Of a DNA stretch of 64,000 nt, positions 35,950 through 48,479 are shown one piece after another. Under the pieces are notes generated by a model. That model had not been told where the DNA came from. It worked only from the letters and a program-made list of their open reading frames with translations, and ran no database searches. The position numbers were made by a program, and so were the translations under genes. This DNA is from Panicum virgatum (lineage: Eukaryota > Streptophyta > Magnoliopsida > Poales > Poaceae): the NCBI RefSeq assembly GCF_016808335.1, contig NC_053150.1:44729607-44793606 (forward strand). Direction: 5' to 3'. Position 1 is the first letter of the stretch. Each line of letters begins with the position of its first letter.

Positions 35950-38900
35950 TTAAGATTCTGGAGTTTGCTCTTGCCCTGCCTCCCCTTTCGTGCCACCATC
36001 AGTCATGCCACTACCATTTGTATGATGACCACTAGGGTGGGTTCCATAAACATGCCCCATCTTTAGTCGCTTCGTTTCCATATAGCGCCGATTCTCATTG
36101 GTTATTGGTGTAAGCAACGGCACTCTGCCCAGGACACTTAAACCATAACCCTTGAGTCCAGTGTATTTCGCAGGGTTGTTAGTCATCAGCCGCATAGTCC
36201 TGACACCAAGATCGCGTAGTATCTGCAGAGGAGAGAGAGTAATCAGTACTAACGGAAGCTCGCTGAAAACAGCTCAAATAAGTTTTCTTACCTGTGCACC
36301 TATGCCATACTCCCTAGAGTCAGCAGGCAGCCCTAGCTCCAAGTTAGCCTCAACAGTATCCCGTCCATCATCCTGTAAGTTGTAAGCCCGAAGCTTGTGA
36401 CCCAGCCCAATACCCCTGCCTTCATGACCACGAAGATAAACTACTACACCCCGACCGGTTTTCTCAATCATGGTCATTGCCAGAGCAAGTTGATTCCCAC
36501 AGTCGCACCTTGCAGATCCAAATATGTCCCCAGTTAGGCATTCCGAATGCACTCTTACTAGGATATCCTGGCCATCGCCAACATCACCCTGCATACAAGT
36601 GAAATGAAACATTCTGAACTCCAAACCTAGTGCCAAAGGAAAAGAAAGACTAGGCGATATTTGTCATTTACACAAGAATTAAACTCGAAAACACAGGAAC
36701 GTTTTGGTCGTCTGCAAGTAAAGCCATATCCTGGATATGGCTGCAAGATAAGAAATTCAGATCTTTGGTTGATATAATGGATTGACTTCAATTAATTTCA
36801 ACGTGATGCATTTGGGCACTGCATTTTACACCCTTCAATCCATTGCATGCTATTTTACCTCTCTACATCATGCAATGAAGTCATTGTTTTTCATAGTTCG
36901 TAAGCTGTACTGCAATGTTGCAACATTTTAAACCTGATGTTCTAATGGCAGCCACGATTCTACTGAGCATAACATTTACTAAGGCATGCATACCCTTTTG
37001 TTCTTGAGAGGAAAGGCATGCATACCTTCACCATGGCAATGTGTTCCATCCCATCAATAAGAGATCTATAGCAATAGGCTTTAAACGATCCCCATTGCAA
37101 CTGCAAAGGTGTAACACAAACACATTCTACCAATCTGTCTCTCTTCCTCCTATATCTGCATATGGGAATTATTCGCAGCTTTTAGATTTATAAAATAAGG
37201 AGGGTACCATAAAACATTTTGCATCCTAGTATAATCATCCATCAATTGCAATATGGGTCTCTACTTACAATGAGAACACATCTGTAATACACACCTACGA
37301 AATACCCATAAAAATGAACTGTTTTACTTACCGTTTGTTGTCATACAGCTGTCAGGATTAAGCATCTAATCATTGTTTTATCTAAATCAAGTATGGATTC
37401 ATCCTTGTAAAGAACTGCAACTTCAATATGTTAAGATATAGCTAACCTTATCAGATCTGCGATTGATATTATCTTCAGGTTCTCCCTCTTAGCAAATTGT
37501 TGCAGTTTCGGTAACAAAGCCATGGAGCCATCATCATCATCAACAATTTCACAAAGAACTGCAACAGGAGGTAACCCAGCCAACATGGCAAGATCCACTG
37601 ATGCTTCAGTATGTCCAGCCCTTTTCAGCACACCACCTTCTCTATATTTAAGAGGAAAAATATGTCCTGGCCGGTTGAAGTCCTCAGGCTTGGAATTAGG
37701 AGATGCAAGTGCTAGTATTGTGTTTGCCCGGTCCTTAGCTGAAACCCCAGTTGTTGTTCCCTCTTTGGCATCCTAAAATACATATATTTAGCAGGGAAAG
37801 ATTATTGACGGAAGGATAAACAACAACATGCAATCAAGGAGGATCATTGTTACGCGCAAAATGCTTTCGCTCAAAAACGTGCTACCTTAGTTTATTCTTC
37901 CCAAAGTACAATTAGCGCAACTTGCACTTTTTTACCGTTAATACGAACTTATTTGAATGTTCTTTTCTACCAAAAAGAACTTCTTAAAAGGGAAAACTCT
38001 AACCACTGAAACAGTGAAGGCAGTTCGCAGTTTCTCTTCATTTTCTTTTGTCGTCACCATGAGAGGAAGTTGTAGCCTTTCCAGATCCTCTTCTTTCATG
38101 CTGACACAAACAATCCCAGTGCCATGCCTCACAATAAAAGCCATAGCTTCAGGTGTGACCTTTGATGCTGCCATTATAAGATCACCTTCATTCTCTCTGT
38201 CTTCATCATCCACAACAATGACGTACTGCAACATAAAACTCAGTTAGCAATTCATATATACAATAGAATTGACTTGATTGGCATAAGCACATAAATAGTA
38301 AACACAATTCTGAGAAAAAAAAGAGGGAGTACTTTTCCTTGACGAATGTCCTCAATAGCTTCAGGTATAGATGAGAAACCCTTTGTCGGGCTGTCTAAGT
38401 CAAGCTCATCGTCATTAGCAGAAAACCCATCAACAACAGGAGCCATATCAGCTGCAATGGTCCCAAGTGCAACAGCATCTGCTTGAACTAAATTAGATGG
38501 ATTGGTTTTCCCATTTATAATAATATTCTCTGATGAATCACCCCCAGCATAAGATACATGGAGGTTTCTGAATCGGTGGGTATTTTCCAAGCGAATGGAT
38601 CTGATTATCCTTAAACTGTTTGATGCAGCATTGGGCAGAAGCGAAGTATCACAAGGCAACCCAGAAGTCCTGTACCTACCATTGATGCTGTTCAACCGAG
38701 GGAACAAAATCAGTCATGAAACGAGCACATAGGATCTGAGATAAAAAAAATAATACAAATTTTGTCAATAGCTCACCCAAGTTCAAGGAAGAGTGTAATC
38801 AAGCAAGGGAAACAAAACAAGAAGCAAGCTAATTTAATCCATGGACTTCCTCCATCACCCATCTGCTTCTATTTGGGTTCCGATCAGCGATATGTGGGCT

Positions 38901-39228
38901 AACCCTCGAGCCTGACAGACCCTAGAACACTCCGATGCTATAATAAAGGAAAAATCTAAAACATAGCCAATATTGGATACCAACTCGCTCCAAACACAGT
39001 ACCAAAGTTCACCTCAGTCCACCAAGGTTTACTGCTCAGACATGCTTGTGGTGATACCACTAAGACCTCTTAAAGACTTAAACTACATTTTCCGGAAGCG
39101 AGTCCGCCGTCTCTCGCACGAACCACACCGCCGCCACACCGGTTTCAAAGCAAAATTAAGCCAGGTCGGCTGAGTTGAGGGGCTCACCGAGCGCACGACG
39201 CCGTGGACGGCGGCGCGAATGAGGCCAT
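35950..39228 (-). CDS. RIBA1: Bifunctional riboflavin biosynthesis protein RIBA (DHBP synthase / GTP cyclohydrolase II), plastid
   Basis: Seven exons in gene order: 39188-39228, 38333-38687, 38007-38225, 37447-37772, 37026-37155, 36292-36588, 35950-36222. They total 1641 nt (546 residues) with matching phases. The first exon encodes only [13 protein letters not shown] plus two bases, the start of a plastid transit peptide. Residues about 125-325 are 3,4-dihydroxy-2-butanone-4-phosphate synthase, with [11 protein letters not shown] at 138-148, RHGTGIVCV and the [11 protein letters not shown] motif. Residues about 335-520 are GTP cyclohydrolase II, with the zinc cysteines Cys374, Cys385 and Cys387 ([14 protein letters not shown]) and [10 protein letters not shown]. 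Both active sites look intact, so this is the RIBA1 type rather than RIBA2/RIBA3 forms that have lost one activity. It catalyses the two entry steps of riboflavin synthesis, from GTP and from ribulose 5-phosphate. Each intron has GT-AG ends. Confidence 0.96.
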
Positions 39229-39977
39229 TTTCTTCACGAGCGTGCCCTCTGCTCCGCCCGCGAAATTCCGCCGCCGGCGCCGGGGATTCGAGGCGAAAGA
39301 CGAGGCTAGACGAGCCGCGGCAGATTGCGAAGCTCCCCTCGCGCTGCGCCGGTGGGGGTGGCCGGGTGGGGGACTGGGGGCAGGACCAGAACTCCAGATG
39401 GTGGGACGGGGACGGACGGCTGGGGACGCCGCCCTCGCACCCGGCACCTCACTCGAGAAGGCGGTGGATAGGATCGAAGGGATGAGCTGATGACTGAACG
39501 CGCCGTGGACGTGGAGAGCTCTGGCCGTGTGATCCGAGCCAAGTCGACGGCGGTCCGATTGATCGGCTCGACGCGGATGGAGCGGATGGGCCGGAGGGAC
39601 ATGAGGACTTTCCGCAGCTGTGCGCGGAGAGGTTTTCGGCCCGTGAAATCGAAATCAGGCTCGTTCTTTTGTTTCTTCTCCTGGTCTCGGTGTAAGCTAT
39701 TAATCCCCGCGGCGTCTATTTATCACACCGCTGTTACTGTGCTTCTTCCCCATTGAGCTATGGCAGCCGGACTTCGGGGTGGGGAGTTGGACGGCGACGA
39801 GGGTTGCGAGCTAGCGGAGGGAAGGGGATGGCCGACGGCAAGAGTGGTGGAGCGATGGCGGATCTTATATTCTAGGGTTGCCAGGGTTTATATGGGAGCA
39901 GTGTTGGCCACCGGCAGCAATAGAAGAGGGGGGTGGGGGCAAAAAAGCCCGGTGACGGCGGCAATTGCTGGGCAGCA
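39229..39977. other. RIBA 5' region
   Basis: GC-rich leader and promoter. A TATA-like GATAAATAGAC lies on the minus strand near 39715-39725, about 490 bp from the start codon, so the true leader length is unclear. The overlapping open frames here look accidental. Confidence 0.5.
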
Positions 39978-40386
39978 CAGGGTTTACAAAACCGGTGGGA
40001 ATCGATCCGGTTTGACCCGGTCCGGTCTGGTACAAATTCAAAATTCAAATTTAAATTTAAAAAAATGCAAAATTCCCAAAAAAAAATTCTAAAAATACTT
40101 CAAGGTGCGACGAATCTAATGGTGTCAAATTTTCTCAAAAATTTATTCGTTTAATATACTTTTCGGGCATTTAAAGTTAAACCAAAAAAAGAGAAAAAAT
40201 GAGACGGCCCATTAAGGCCCACTTGGTAAACCGGTCAAACCGGCCGGTATACCATTCCAAACCGGTTACACATGCGATTTTAAATTTGGGTTTGACCGGT
40301 TTCTACCGGTTTTCGGCCAAACCGGTCCGGTATACCGGTACCGGACCCCGCCGGTTTGACCGGACCGGTCGGTTAATTAAACCCTG
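39978..40386. mobile_element. hAT MITE with CCGGTTTGACCGG repeats
   Basis: A 409-bp element with inverted ends CAGGGTTTAC / CAGGGTTTAAT and a perfect 8-bp target duplication GGGCAGCA (39970-39977 and 40387-40394), which is diagnostic for hAT. Both subterminal regions are packed with CCGGTTTGACC-like and ACCGGTCCGG motifs, which may be transposase binding sites. Confidence 0.92.
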
Positions 40387-40649
40387 GGGCAGCAGCGGTT
40401 GGCGGCTGGAACACCGCCGGTCGGGGAGCTCAAGTCTGAGGAGATTCGTGGCGGCAGCGTTGGAGGGCGGCGGCGCTGGAGCCGGAGGAAGCGGAGGACG
40501 AGAAGCTCTTCTGCGATGGCTCCGCAGCAAATCGCAAAGAGCGATAAATAGAAGCCTACATTATTTTCAGGGACCTACATATGTGAGTGCAGAGTGGTGG
40601 TACCGTAGAAGGCTCACTCCTGAGGTTGCCCCGCGCCGGCTGCCTTCCT

Positions 40650-40875
40650 CCAACTTGTGTCGCTTGGCTGACTGCTAGTACAGTAGCAGCTGCTTCAATA
40701 GTGTTTTGTGAGAGGCTGTGGCACTATAGCGGCTGTTATGGTAGCAACTGATCACTGTAGCAGCTAATTTTTATAGAGGCTAAAGTACTAATAATTAGAC
40801 AATATATAGAGGTATTGTAGCAGCCGCAGCACTGTAGCGGCTGGTCCACCAGCAAGCCAAACGAACAGGCTGCTC
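40650..40875. mobile_element. MITE remnant with CTGTAGC motifs
   Basis: Imperfect inverted ends: left TCGCTTGGCTGACTGC and right GCAAGCCAAACGAACAGG. Several ACTGTAGC(A/G)GC copies lie between. The family is common near grass genes; the superfamily was not assigned. Confidence 0.45.
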
Positions 40876-41364
40876 ATCTCCAGAGGCGGGTAGATTTGAA
40901 CTCCAACTTGCTGCCACCACCGCCGACGAGCGGCGACCATACCTCTACCTAAACTCTGGCCAACTGGTTGTCTCGCCACCACCTCAGCCGCTGCCATGCA
41001 GCGCCGCCCCAAATCCGCGTCTGCCACCTGGCTTTCCTTCCCCCCTCTCCCTTTCCGAGCCGGAGGCTATAGAACATCCAACCAACCCTCCACCCGAACT
41101 TCGGTCACGAGAGAAGATGAACAATGCTAGAGATGGGATCAACCTACAGTGTCCATAGATCTCGACGCGCACTCACGCGCACGACTGCGAGTATTTCAGT
41201 TATTTCCAACCCAAAACTGACTTAGCTACTCCTCAGCAAGCTTGAGCTCGGCTTTGAAAAATGAACAGCTACACTTCTCTGCGATGCTTGGTATAAAAGC
41301 TCAACACAATTCTCAGTCTACTCGATCGAGTTCGGCATAGAGAAAGAACATCTTGTTACTCCGT

Positions 41365-41645
41365 GACCCTGTTTGGTTCGCGTTAGTTTTGTAGCGTGTT
41401 AGTGAATAGTGACACTTTGACCGCTAATTACGGTGTCAAACAAAGCTAGTTTATAAAACCAACTTCAGAACTCCCGCGCTAGTGACTCTGAAGAATCTAA
41501 TAAGACCTTTGGCCACGCGATTAGAGGATGGTTATTATAGCATCACTGTAGCAAATCATCGATTAATTACCGTCATTAGATTCGTCGCGAAAAGTTACGC
41601 CCATCCCTGAAAAAGATTTGCAAATAGACTTCATTTAGCCATACC
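41365..41645. mobile_element. MITE remnant (CTGTTTGGTT type)
   Basis: Begins CCCTGTTTGGTTCGCG and carries the ATCATCGATTAATTACCGTC and ATTAGATTCGTCGCG motifs shared with the element at 5906. The right terminus is not preserved. Confidence 0.5.
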
Positions 41646-42042
41646 GTAGATGTCCACACTCTTCAGTAACGCATGCCACAGAAACCTTATCAGACGGCGC
41701 ACAAACCTTATTATGCGATCCCATATCGACAGCTGAGCCATAAAAGGCCACACCTGATGATCCCGAGCTCTACCCTCGCTGACTCTGGGGCCCACGCCCC
41801 GTGATGATCTGTAAACAGAAAGGGCACCGATTCACATCGAAGAAGCATTCACGCAGGGAAGCTGACATTTTGGCCCCACCTTTACATCTAGACACTAGCG
41901 CCACCTGTCAGTAGCAACCTGACAGATCGCGCCTCCCCGCTTTTTTAAAACAGAATCTTTAGCTGTTGCTCTCCGACGACTGCAGGCCACTAGCATCCCT
42001 CGCCGCCGCCGCCGCCGCCGCCGCCGCTGCCGCCCGCTGCCA

Positions 42043-45000
42043 ATGGAGAGCCTCCGGCTCGCCGTCTCCCACCGCCCGGCTCTCCCGCTCCCTACTCCGC
42101 ACGGCCCCCTCAGGCGCCGCCACGTGCACCTCCCGCCCTCGCCCAATTCCCTCTCCCTCTCGCTCCCCATCTCCCCCCGCCTCGCCCCCGCCGCGCGCCG
42201 CCACCTCCCCCTGCTCCTCGCCTCCGCGTCAGCCTCTCCGTCCGCGAGCCCTAGCCCGGCCCCGAAGCCCGCCGCGGCGGCGGGCGGCGCGAAGCCGCTG
42301 CCCCTTCTCCTCTCGGTCGCCGCCGGCCTCGCCGTCCGCTTCCTCGTGCCGCGCCCCGCCGAGGTGACCCCGCAGGCGTGGCAGCTGCTCTCCATCTTCC
42401 TCTCCACCATCGCGGGGCTCGTCCTCGGCCCGCTCCCCGTCGGCGCGTGGGCGTTCCTCGGCCTCACCGCCACCGTCGCCACGCGCACGCTCCCCTTCGC
42501 CGCCGCGTTCGGGGCCTTCACCAACGAGGTCATCTGGCTCATCGTCATCTCCTTCTTCTTCGCGCGCGGGTTCGTCAAGACCGGACTCGGCGACCGCGTC
42601 GCAACCTACTTCGTCAAGTGGCTGGGGCGCAGCACGCTCGGTCTGTCCTACGGGCTTGCCATCAGTGAGGCGTTCATCGCGCCTGCTATGCCCAGTACTA
42701 CGGCCAGGGCAGGAGGGGTTTTCCTTCCCATTGTCAAGTCACTGTCTCTCTCGTCGGGCAGCAAGCCAAACGACCCATCGGCAAAGAAGCTAGGCTCCTA
42801 CCTTGTGCAATCGCAGTTACAGGTAATGAACGTTGAGCTTGATGACGCAGATGCCTGCAGGCTCTGGTTTTATAGTAAGATGTTGCTGATAAACCCCGCT
42901 GTTATGTTATAGATACAATTTGGCTCGGAGGCTTCTAAATTTTGATCCAGATGGATGAATCTGTGCGTGTGCTTAGATCTAGACGCCTGCATTTGTATTA
43001 TCCTACTAAACTGAGCGAATAAAATTGATCTATATGCGTTATTGCTGATGTGCATTAACTATTGTAGATGCTAGTAGGATTAATAAAATTGATCTAGAGG
43101 CTTTTCAGGATAAATTTTCTCGTAGATGTGCATTATCATAAGATGCTACTAGGATGGGGGTAATGAAAACTCCGCTCCTAAGATATTTCAATGTCTTCTA
43201 GGAATCTGCATTGTTGCTAATCACCATTGAACTGGAAAAGTGCATTCATTATTCAGTGTATACTGAAGAGTGCATTTTAGGCCATAATAGATCGAACCTC
43301 GAGTTCACATATTTGTAATGGCAGATCATTAGTCTCTACACCTTGTGAAATTGGTATAAATTGTAGTTTATAGTTTACAAATCACTGCTAGTCTCATGGA
43401 CGGCTGCCTGTTTCGGACAGGGGCAAGTACAGACCTTGATACCCGTGGGGTATAATATCTTTTCAATTTTTGGCTAGTGGTTTGTTAGATCCTTGTATAT
43501 CTAGTTTTCCCCCATCAAAAACTGTGGATTCATATGCTCCTCGACCCACTGGGTGGATCTACCGTTGATTAAATGGGCTTTTAATTTTTTTAGTGTTTGT
43601 GCTAATTTCATTAGTCGCCAACAGCTCTGTTTATTTAGGGGATATTATGTATCAGTAACATTAGAGTCTCATTTTGGACATTTCAACTTTTTCAACATAA
43701 AAGGAAATATCAGGCGCACAACATTTCCTCCCTTAGATCAAATGTGAATGGCCCAGGAAATCGCCCCATTCTCGTGTCCACCTTTTTGTTGGGACTAAAT
43801 CTAATTGGCCTAAATCAGGGAGAGGGATTTAGAAAACTCTCACCTCCCACATGGTTCACTCAGATTAAATCCTAAGGACATGATTGGGTTTGTGCATATA
43901 TTGACCAATATACTCTCTTGCACCTGACTTTTCATTTTCAACATAATAGTCCTACATTTAAAGATGCCACTTTATTTCTTACCTCCTTTTTTTGATATTA
44001 TACATAAGATTGTGTTATATAGCATTGAGCCTACCCCTTAGATGATATCACCTTAGGTGATATGGAGGTGAAAAAAATCCTTAGTAGTCTCTGCGAGTGC
44101 ATCCTTGGCTCCTTGGTTGCATTGGAATACTGGAAAACTCATGGCTTGCAATTAAGAGTGATGCAGACTGCTGTATGAAATAAATTATTTTCCACTTGAA
44201 AATCTACTACTACCTTACGTAGTAGTAGTAGTACTCCCTCCCTCATTTTTCATTTTATAAGAATGCATGTGAATTGTTTGCTTTCCTTGTTTACCCTCAT
44301 CTGTCGCTCCATCTTCCATCATATAAGTAAATCTCTTGCTAACTAGTTTCTCTCCCACTTGTTGATATTTTTTCTTGTTTTTCTCATGATTTATGAGCTT
44401 CTATGTTTGTGCGCACTCAATCCGAATAAGCGTTATGATTTGAAATGAAGAGTCTACTTCTTAAAAGGAGAATTCTGGTGTGTTATGATGCCATAATTAA
44501 TCAAAATAGCAGAGATATACATGTGTTAATGCAGGCTGATTTCGGGATCATGTGTTCTTTTTCTTTGGGAGTTCAAATCTCTGACTGGAAATGTGAAGTA
44601 AATCAACTGCACTTAATTTGGAAATGCTGCCTCTTAAATAGTTTTGTACGCATGAGTGCTCTGTAGTTTGACTAGTTATGCTTTCACTGACTCATGAAGC
44701 TCATTTAAAATTGACAAATGTCATTAATGTATGTGTTTCTTGTGCTTGATACTTGGCAGGCGTCTGGCAACTCCAGTGCTCTCTTCTTGACAGCAGCCGC
44801 ACAGAACCTTCTGTGTTTGAAGTTAGCAGAGGAGATTGGTGTTAAGATTGGAAACCCGTGGATAACTTGGTTAAAGGTTGCTAGTGTGCCAGCACTTGTT
44901 GGGCTTTTAGTGACTCCTTATTTGTTATACAAGATATTTCCCCCTGAAATAAAGGACACTCCTGATGCTCCAGCATTAGCTGCTCAGAAGCTTAAAAACA

Positions 45001-46558
45001 TGGGGCCAGTAACAAGAAATGAATGGATCATGATTGGTACAATGCTTCTTGCAGTCTCACTATGGATTTTTGGGTAAGTTTGTTCATTTAGGAGGATTCT
45101 TCCCATAAATTGACTTGCAATCTCAAGTTTTACTTTTATGAACTTGACTTGTTCTTAATTTCTTTCTTTACACTGTTCTGTGGATTGCATACACATATAC
45201 ACACACAGAAGTACCTTTCTTGATTGGTGCCTGTTGAAGTACTCATTGCGAACCGCGTTCACCAACAGCACTGTTCAGCATGCTATTAGTGTATTCAGTA
45301 TTGTTCCGTGTAGTGTTCTCCCCTGAAAGGTTCCTTTATCAGTCTGAAATAAGCTGTGGGTTCCACTCAGGGTTTTGTGTGGATGTTTAAAATATTTATT
45401 TTTTCTTTGCAGCCAAGAATTAATATGTTTCTAATGTAATCAGTTTCCCCTTTTATTAGATGTGGGAAAGCTTATTCTGATCCTAATGGTGCAGGGAAAG
45501 TATTGGAGTATCGAGCGTTGTTGCTGCAATGATTGGACTCTCAATTCTTCTCCTGCTTGGAGTGCTGAACTGGGAGGACTGTTTGAATGAGAAGTCTGCA
45601 TGGGACACCTTAGCTTGGTTTGCTATTCTAGTTGGCTTGGCTGGGCAACTTACTAGCGTCGGGATTGTGTCATGGATGTCAAATTGTGTTGCCAAGGTTC
45701 TCCAATCCTTCTCGTTGAGTTGGCCTGCAGCATTTGGTGTTCTTCAGGCCTCGTACTTCTTTATTCACTATCTGTTTGCAAGCCAGACTGCACATGTTGG
45801 TGCTTTGTACTCAGCATTTCTTGCGATGCATTTAGCTGCTGGTGTGCCAGCTCTAATGGCAGCTCTTGCTTTGACGTACAACGCAAATCTCTTCGGTGCA
45901 TTAACTCACTATAGTAGTGGGCAATCTGCAGTATACTATGGAGGTAATTTTTCTTTTCCATCTTTTTTTCCTGAACACATGTTTCCCACATTTGCTAGCA
46001 ATCCACTGTGTTGGTTTGGTACGTTCCATACTTGTTCTGCCCCAGCTTTCAATATAGATGCATGGAGCAGTTCATTAACTGATTAGCCTCTATCTGGTAT
46101 TGCAATGGCTCTATCTGGTATTGCAATGTCTCTGACATATCATTTGTTTCCATTTGATCACTTCAGTTTACTGAATCTTTCTTTAGCATCAATCTATTTC
46201 ATTTGATATGTCAAGCGTATTTGACTATGAAAACTACCTCCATATCTTTGTTCAGAACAAAACCATGTGTAACGTCTCCCCTGTGGAGCCTTGTAGTGGA
46301 ATGAAACCACAAGACAAGCCGATGCGCATACAAACATATGAATAGATTTGTTGTTTTTTACTGTTATTAGGTTATTCGTTTAGTGGATTTTGGTTTAGTA
46401 TATTTATTTTCTAGTGGGTAACCTGATGTTTTCCTTGTGCAGCGGGGTATGTTGATCTTCCTGATGTATTCAAGCTGGGTTTTACAACAGCCGTGATCAA
46501 TGCTGTAATCTGGGGAGTTGTTGGTGCATTCTGGTGGAAATTTTTGGGGCTTTATTGA
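42043..46558 (+). CDS. DIT2: Plastid dicarboxylate (glutamate/malate) translocator DiT2
   Basis: Four exons: 42043-42822, 44760-45073, 45495-45943, 46443-46558; 1659 nt, 552 residues, phases consistent. Residues 1 to about 80 are a Ser/Pro/Arg-rich transit peptide. The rest is a DASS/INDY-type transporter with about 12 hydrophobic segments, including AGLVLGPLPVGAWAFLGLTA, the ASGNSSALFLTAAAQN motif at the exon 1/2 junction, GLSILLLLGVLNW and the C-terminal FWWKFLGLY. It exchanges malate for glutamate or related dicarboxylates across the inner envelope, serving photorespiratory nitrogen recycling; in C4 grasses the DiT2/DCT2 type also imports malate into bundle-sheath plastids. The assignment to DiT2 rather than DiT1 rests on recalled motifs (QNLLCLKLAEE, YVDLPDVFKLGF). 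Intron 1 is 1.9 kb and contains a truncated Stowaway scrap near 44233. Confidence 0.94.
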
Positions 46559-46944
46559 GTCTCAGAACAATGTAAGTTCATGAAAATTGCACCTTACTAA
46601 ACCTGTACCTCATGATCCACCATTGGAGGGGGGGGGGTCATTTTTCTTGAGGCACTCGGTGAATGCATAATAATAGAGTGGTGTCCATCTTTGAAGTTTT
46701 TGAACTTGCTACATTTGCACAAAATGATCAACCCAGAAAGCAGATGGGTTTTCGTAGGATGGTAAGACCGTCTAATATCACCTTGATGTACTATCGTATC
46801 ACCCCCCTCAGGGGAATTAAGAGCGTGAGTGAGTTTTGATGCCTCGAATCTTGGCCTTTTGAGGCTGCGGATCTCCAACGAAGGGAATCAAGTGCATGAA
46901 CAAGTATTGATACCGCAGATCTTGTCTTTCGAGGTTGCAACAGT
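46559..46944. other. DIT2 3' flank
   Basis: Likely 3' UTR and downstream DNA, with a G10 tract near 46628. Bases 46932-46944 are the left target duplication of the adjacent LINE. Confidence 0.5.
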
Positions 46945-47350
46945 GTTGGAAAAGTGGAGGGAAAGTGTTGCTGCAGCTCCAAGAGAAACTCGCAAGGGCC
47001 TTAATTCCTTAATAATCTTGGTGGCTTGGGAGTTATGGAAACATCGTAATGCTTGTGTTTTTGAAAAGAAGAGGCCAAGTATACAGGAAGTTCTTAGGTT
47101 TGTTAGTATGGAAGGGGGCCTTTGGTGTTCAGCTGGGGCTTCCCGGTTACATCAGTTGGTGTCTAGGTCGTTGACGTCCTTGGCCTAAGCCGGAGGTCGT
47201 TGGGTTGTTTCCATCATAACGTGTGGTGTGAATGTAATTGGTTGTAAGCGGCACTTTCATCGGTGCCGGGTGTGGTCTGTCTAGACCTTTATTTTTTCTA
47301 CCTTAATGAAATGACTGCGCAGCTCTCCTGCGTGGTTCGAGAAAAAAAAA
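46945..47350 (+). mobile_element. 5'-truncated L1 LINE with poly(A)
   Basis: A 406-bp insertion flanked by the 13-bp duplication AGGTTGCAACAGT (46932-46944 and 47351-47363; the first A may belong to the tail). It encodes the last part of an L1 ORF2 protein (LEKWRESVAAA, LVAWELWKHRNACVFE), ending at 47186-47188, then a 3' UTR and an A tail at 47342-47351. Confidence 0.9.
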
Positions 47351-47363
47351 AGGTTGCAACAGT

Positions 47364-47562
47364 CTGCTTCACTTATGCCTACTATCTGCCTGCATATATG
47401 AAGCAGTCTCAGCTCCAGAGTGCAGTGTATCCAGGACCAGATTACTATTTCCCTTACAAATGTCTATGGGAGTATAGGACTGTAGTTGGTACAGCTGATA
47501 AGCGAGCATGTGCGATGGTTGCGCTTTTGGCATCACAAAAGGTTGTGCTGAAGAGGGATGGC
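47364..47562. other. Short spacer
   Basis: Anonymous sequence between the LINE and the hAT-like element; nothing recognised. Confidence 0.5.
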
Positions 47563-48479
47563 AGCGGATCGGGTTCGGGGCGGATATCTGTGGATTTTGG
47601 ATTTGCGGGTTTCGGATTCGGTTTTTAGTTTAGATCCACAGATTTGCGGGTTCGGGTATCTGAAATTATTCGGATTTGGAGCGGATTCCTAAATTAACTA
47701 GCGGAGCTCCATTGGAGCCCCAAATCTTCAGCCCATTAAAGCCCGTCTAGTAACCCTAGCAATATATACTCAGAATCTTATCCGCACCCCCACCCCCGGT
47801 CACCCCCACCCCATCCTCCCGACCTCCCCCCACTGCGGCGCTGCTGCCTCCCGTGATGGCGTGATCCCGTCCAGCACTTCAGCCCCCCCGGCGCAGCACC
47901 CGTCGTCGGTCGCCCCCGTCCCCGATCGGCAGCTGCAGCGCCCCCAAGGACCGGAGCCGGAGGACCCCCAACGCCCCACACCCGTCGCCGGTCGCCCCCG
48001 TCCCCGATCCGGAGCCGCAGCTTCCCCAGGACCAGAGCCCGGAGGACCCCAACGCCCCGCGCCCCCGGAGCTCGCCATCCGCTGGCGGAGGCTGCCCGGC
48101 GGCCAGCGCCCCGGCAGGCCTGCACCGGCGTCCGGAGGGCGGAGGCCAGCCGCGCGCCCGCAGCCTGCTCCGCACGGCGCCCGGCCGGCCGCACAGCCTT
48201 GCTGGACTCGGCGGCAAGGCGCACTGCACTCGCCGTCGCCGGAGCTCGACAGTCTACTCCGCGACCCCGCCCCGTCACTTGGAAATGTTGTAAAAGAATT
48301 TGGATTTCGGATATTCCCAGCTTTCGGTTTTGGGTATGAATTTGCACCCGAATCGGAGTTCGAATCGGAGTTCGGGTCAGGATCGGATTTTAAGTTCGGA
48401 TTTCGGACTTGGGTGCCCAGACATTACACCCGAAGCAAGAGACATTACACTCGAACCGAACCCGACCCGTTGCCATCGA
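47563..48479. mobile_element. hAT-like element with GGATGGCARCGG ends and GC-rich core
   Basis: The left end GGATGGCAGCGGATCGGGTT and the right end AACCCGACCCGTTGCCATC are inverted repeats of the same type as the hAT MITE at 51169. Unlike that element it carries about 550 bp of GC-rich, Pro/Arg-coding-like DNA (47770-48280) between AT-richer arms. An 8-bp target duplication is not clear. The GC-rich core may be captured genomic DNA. Confidence 0.6.

Larger units (their letters stand above)
40387..42042. other. Intergenic DNA before DIT2
   Basis: Contains two MITE remnants (listed separately), anonymous sequence, a TATAAAAG at 41291-41298 that is far upstream, and the DIT2 leader with a short (CCG)n run at about 42000-42028. 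No additional gene is seen. Confidence 0.5.

Noticed and set aside
42378..42668. Alternative frame inside DIT2 exon 1
   Set aside because: Arg/His-rich shadow of the transporter frame, which continues correctly into exon 2.
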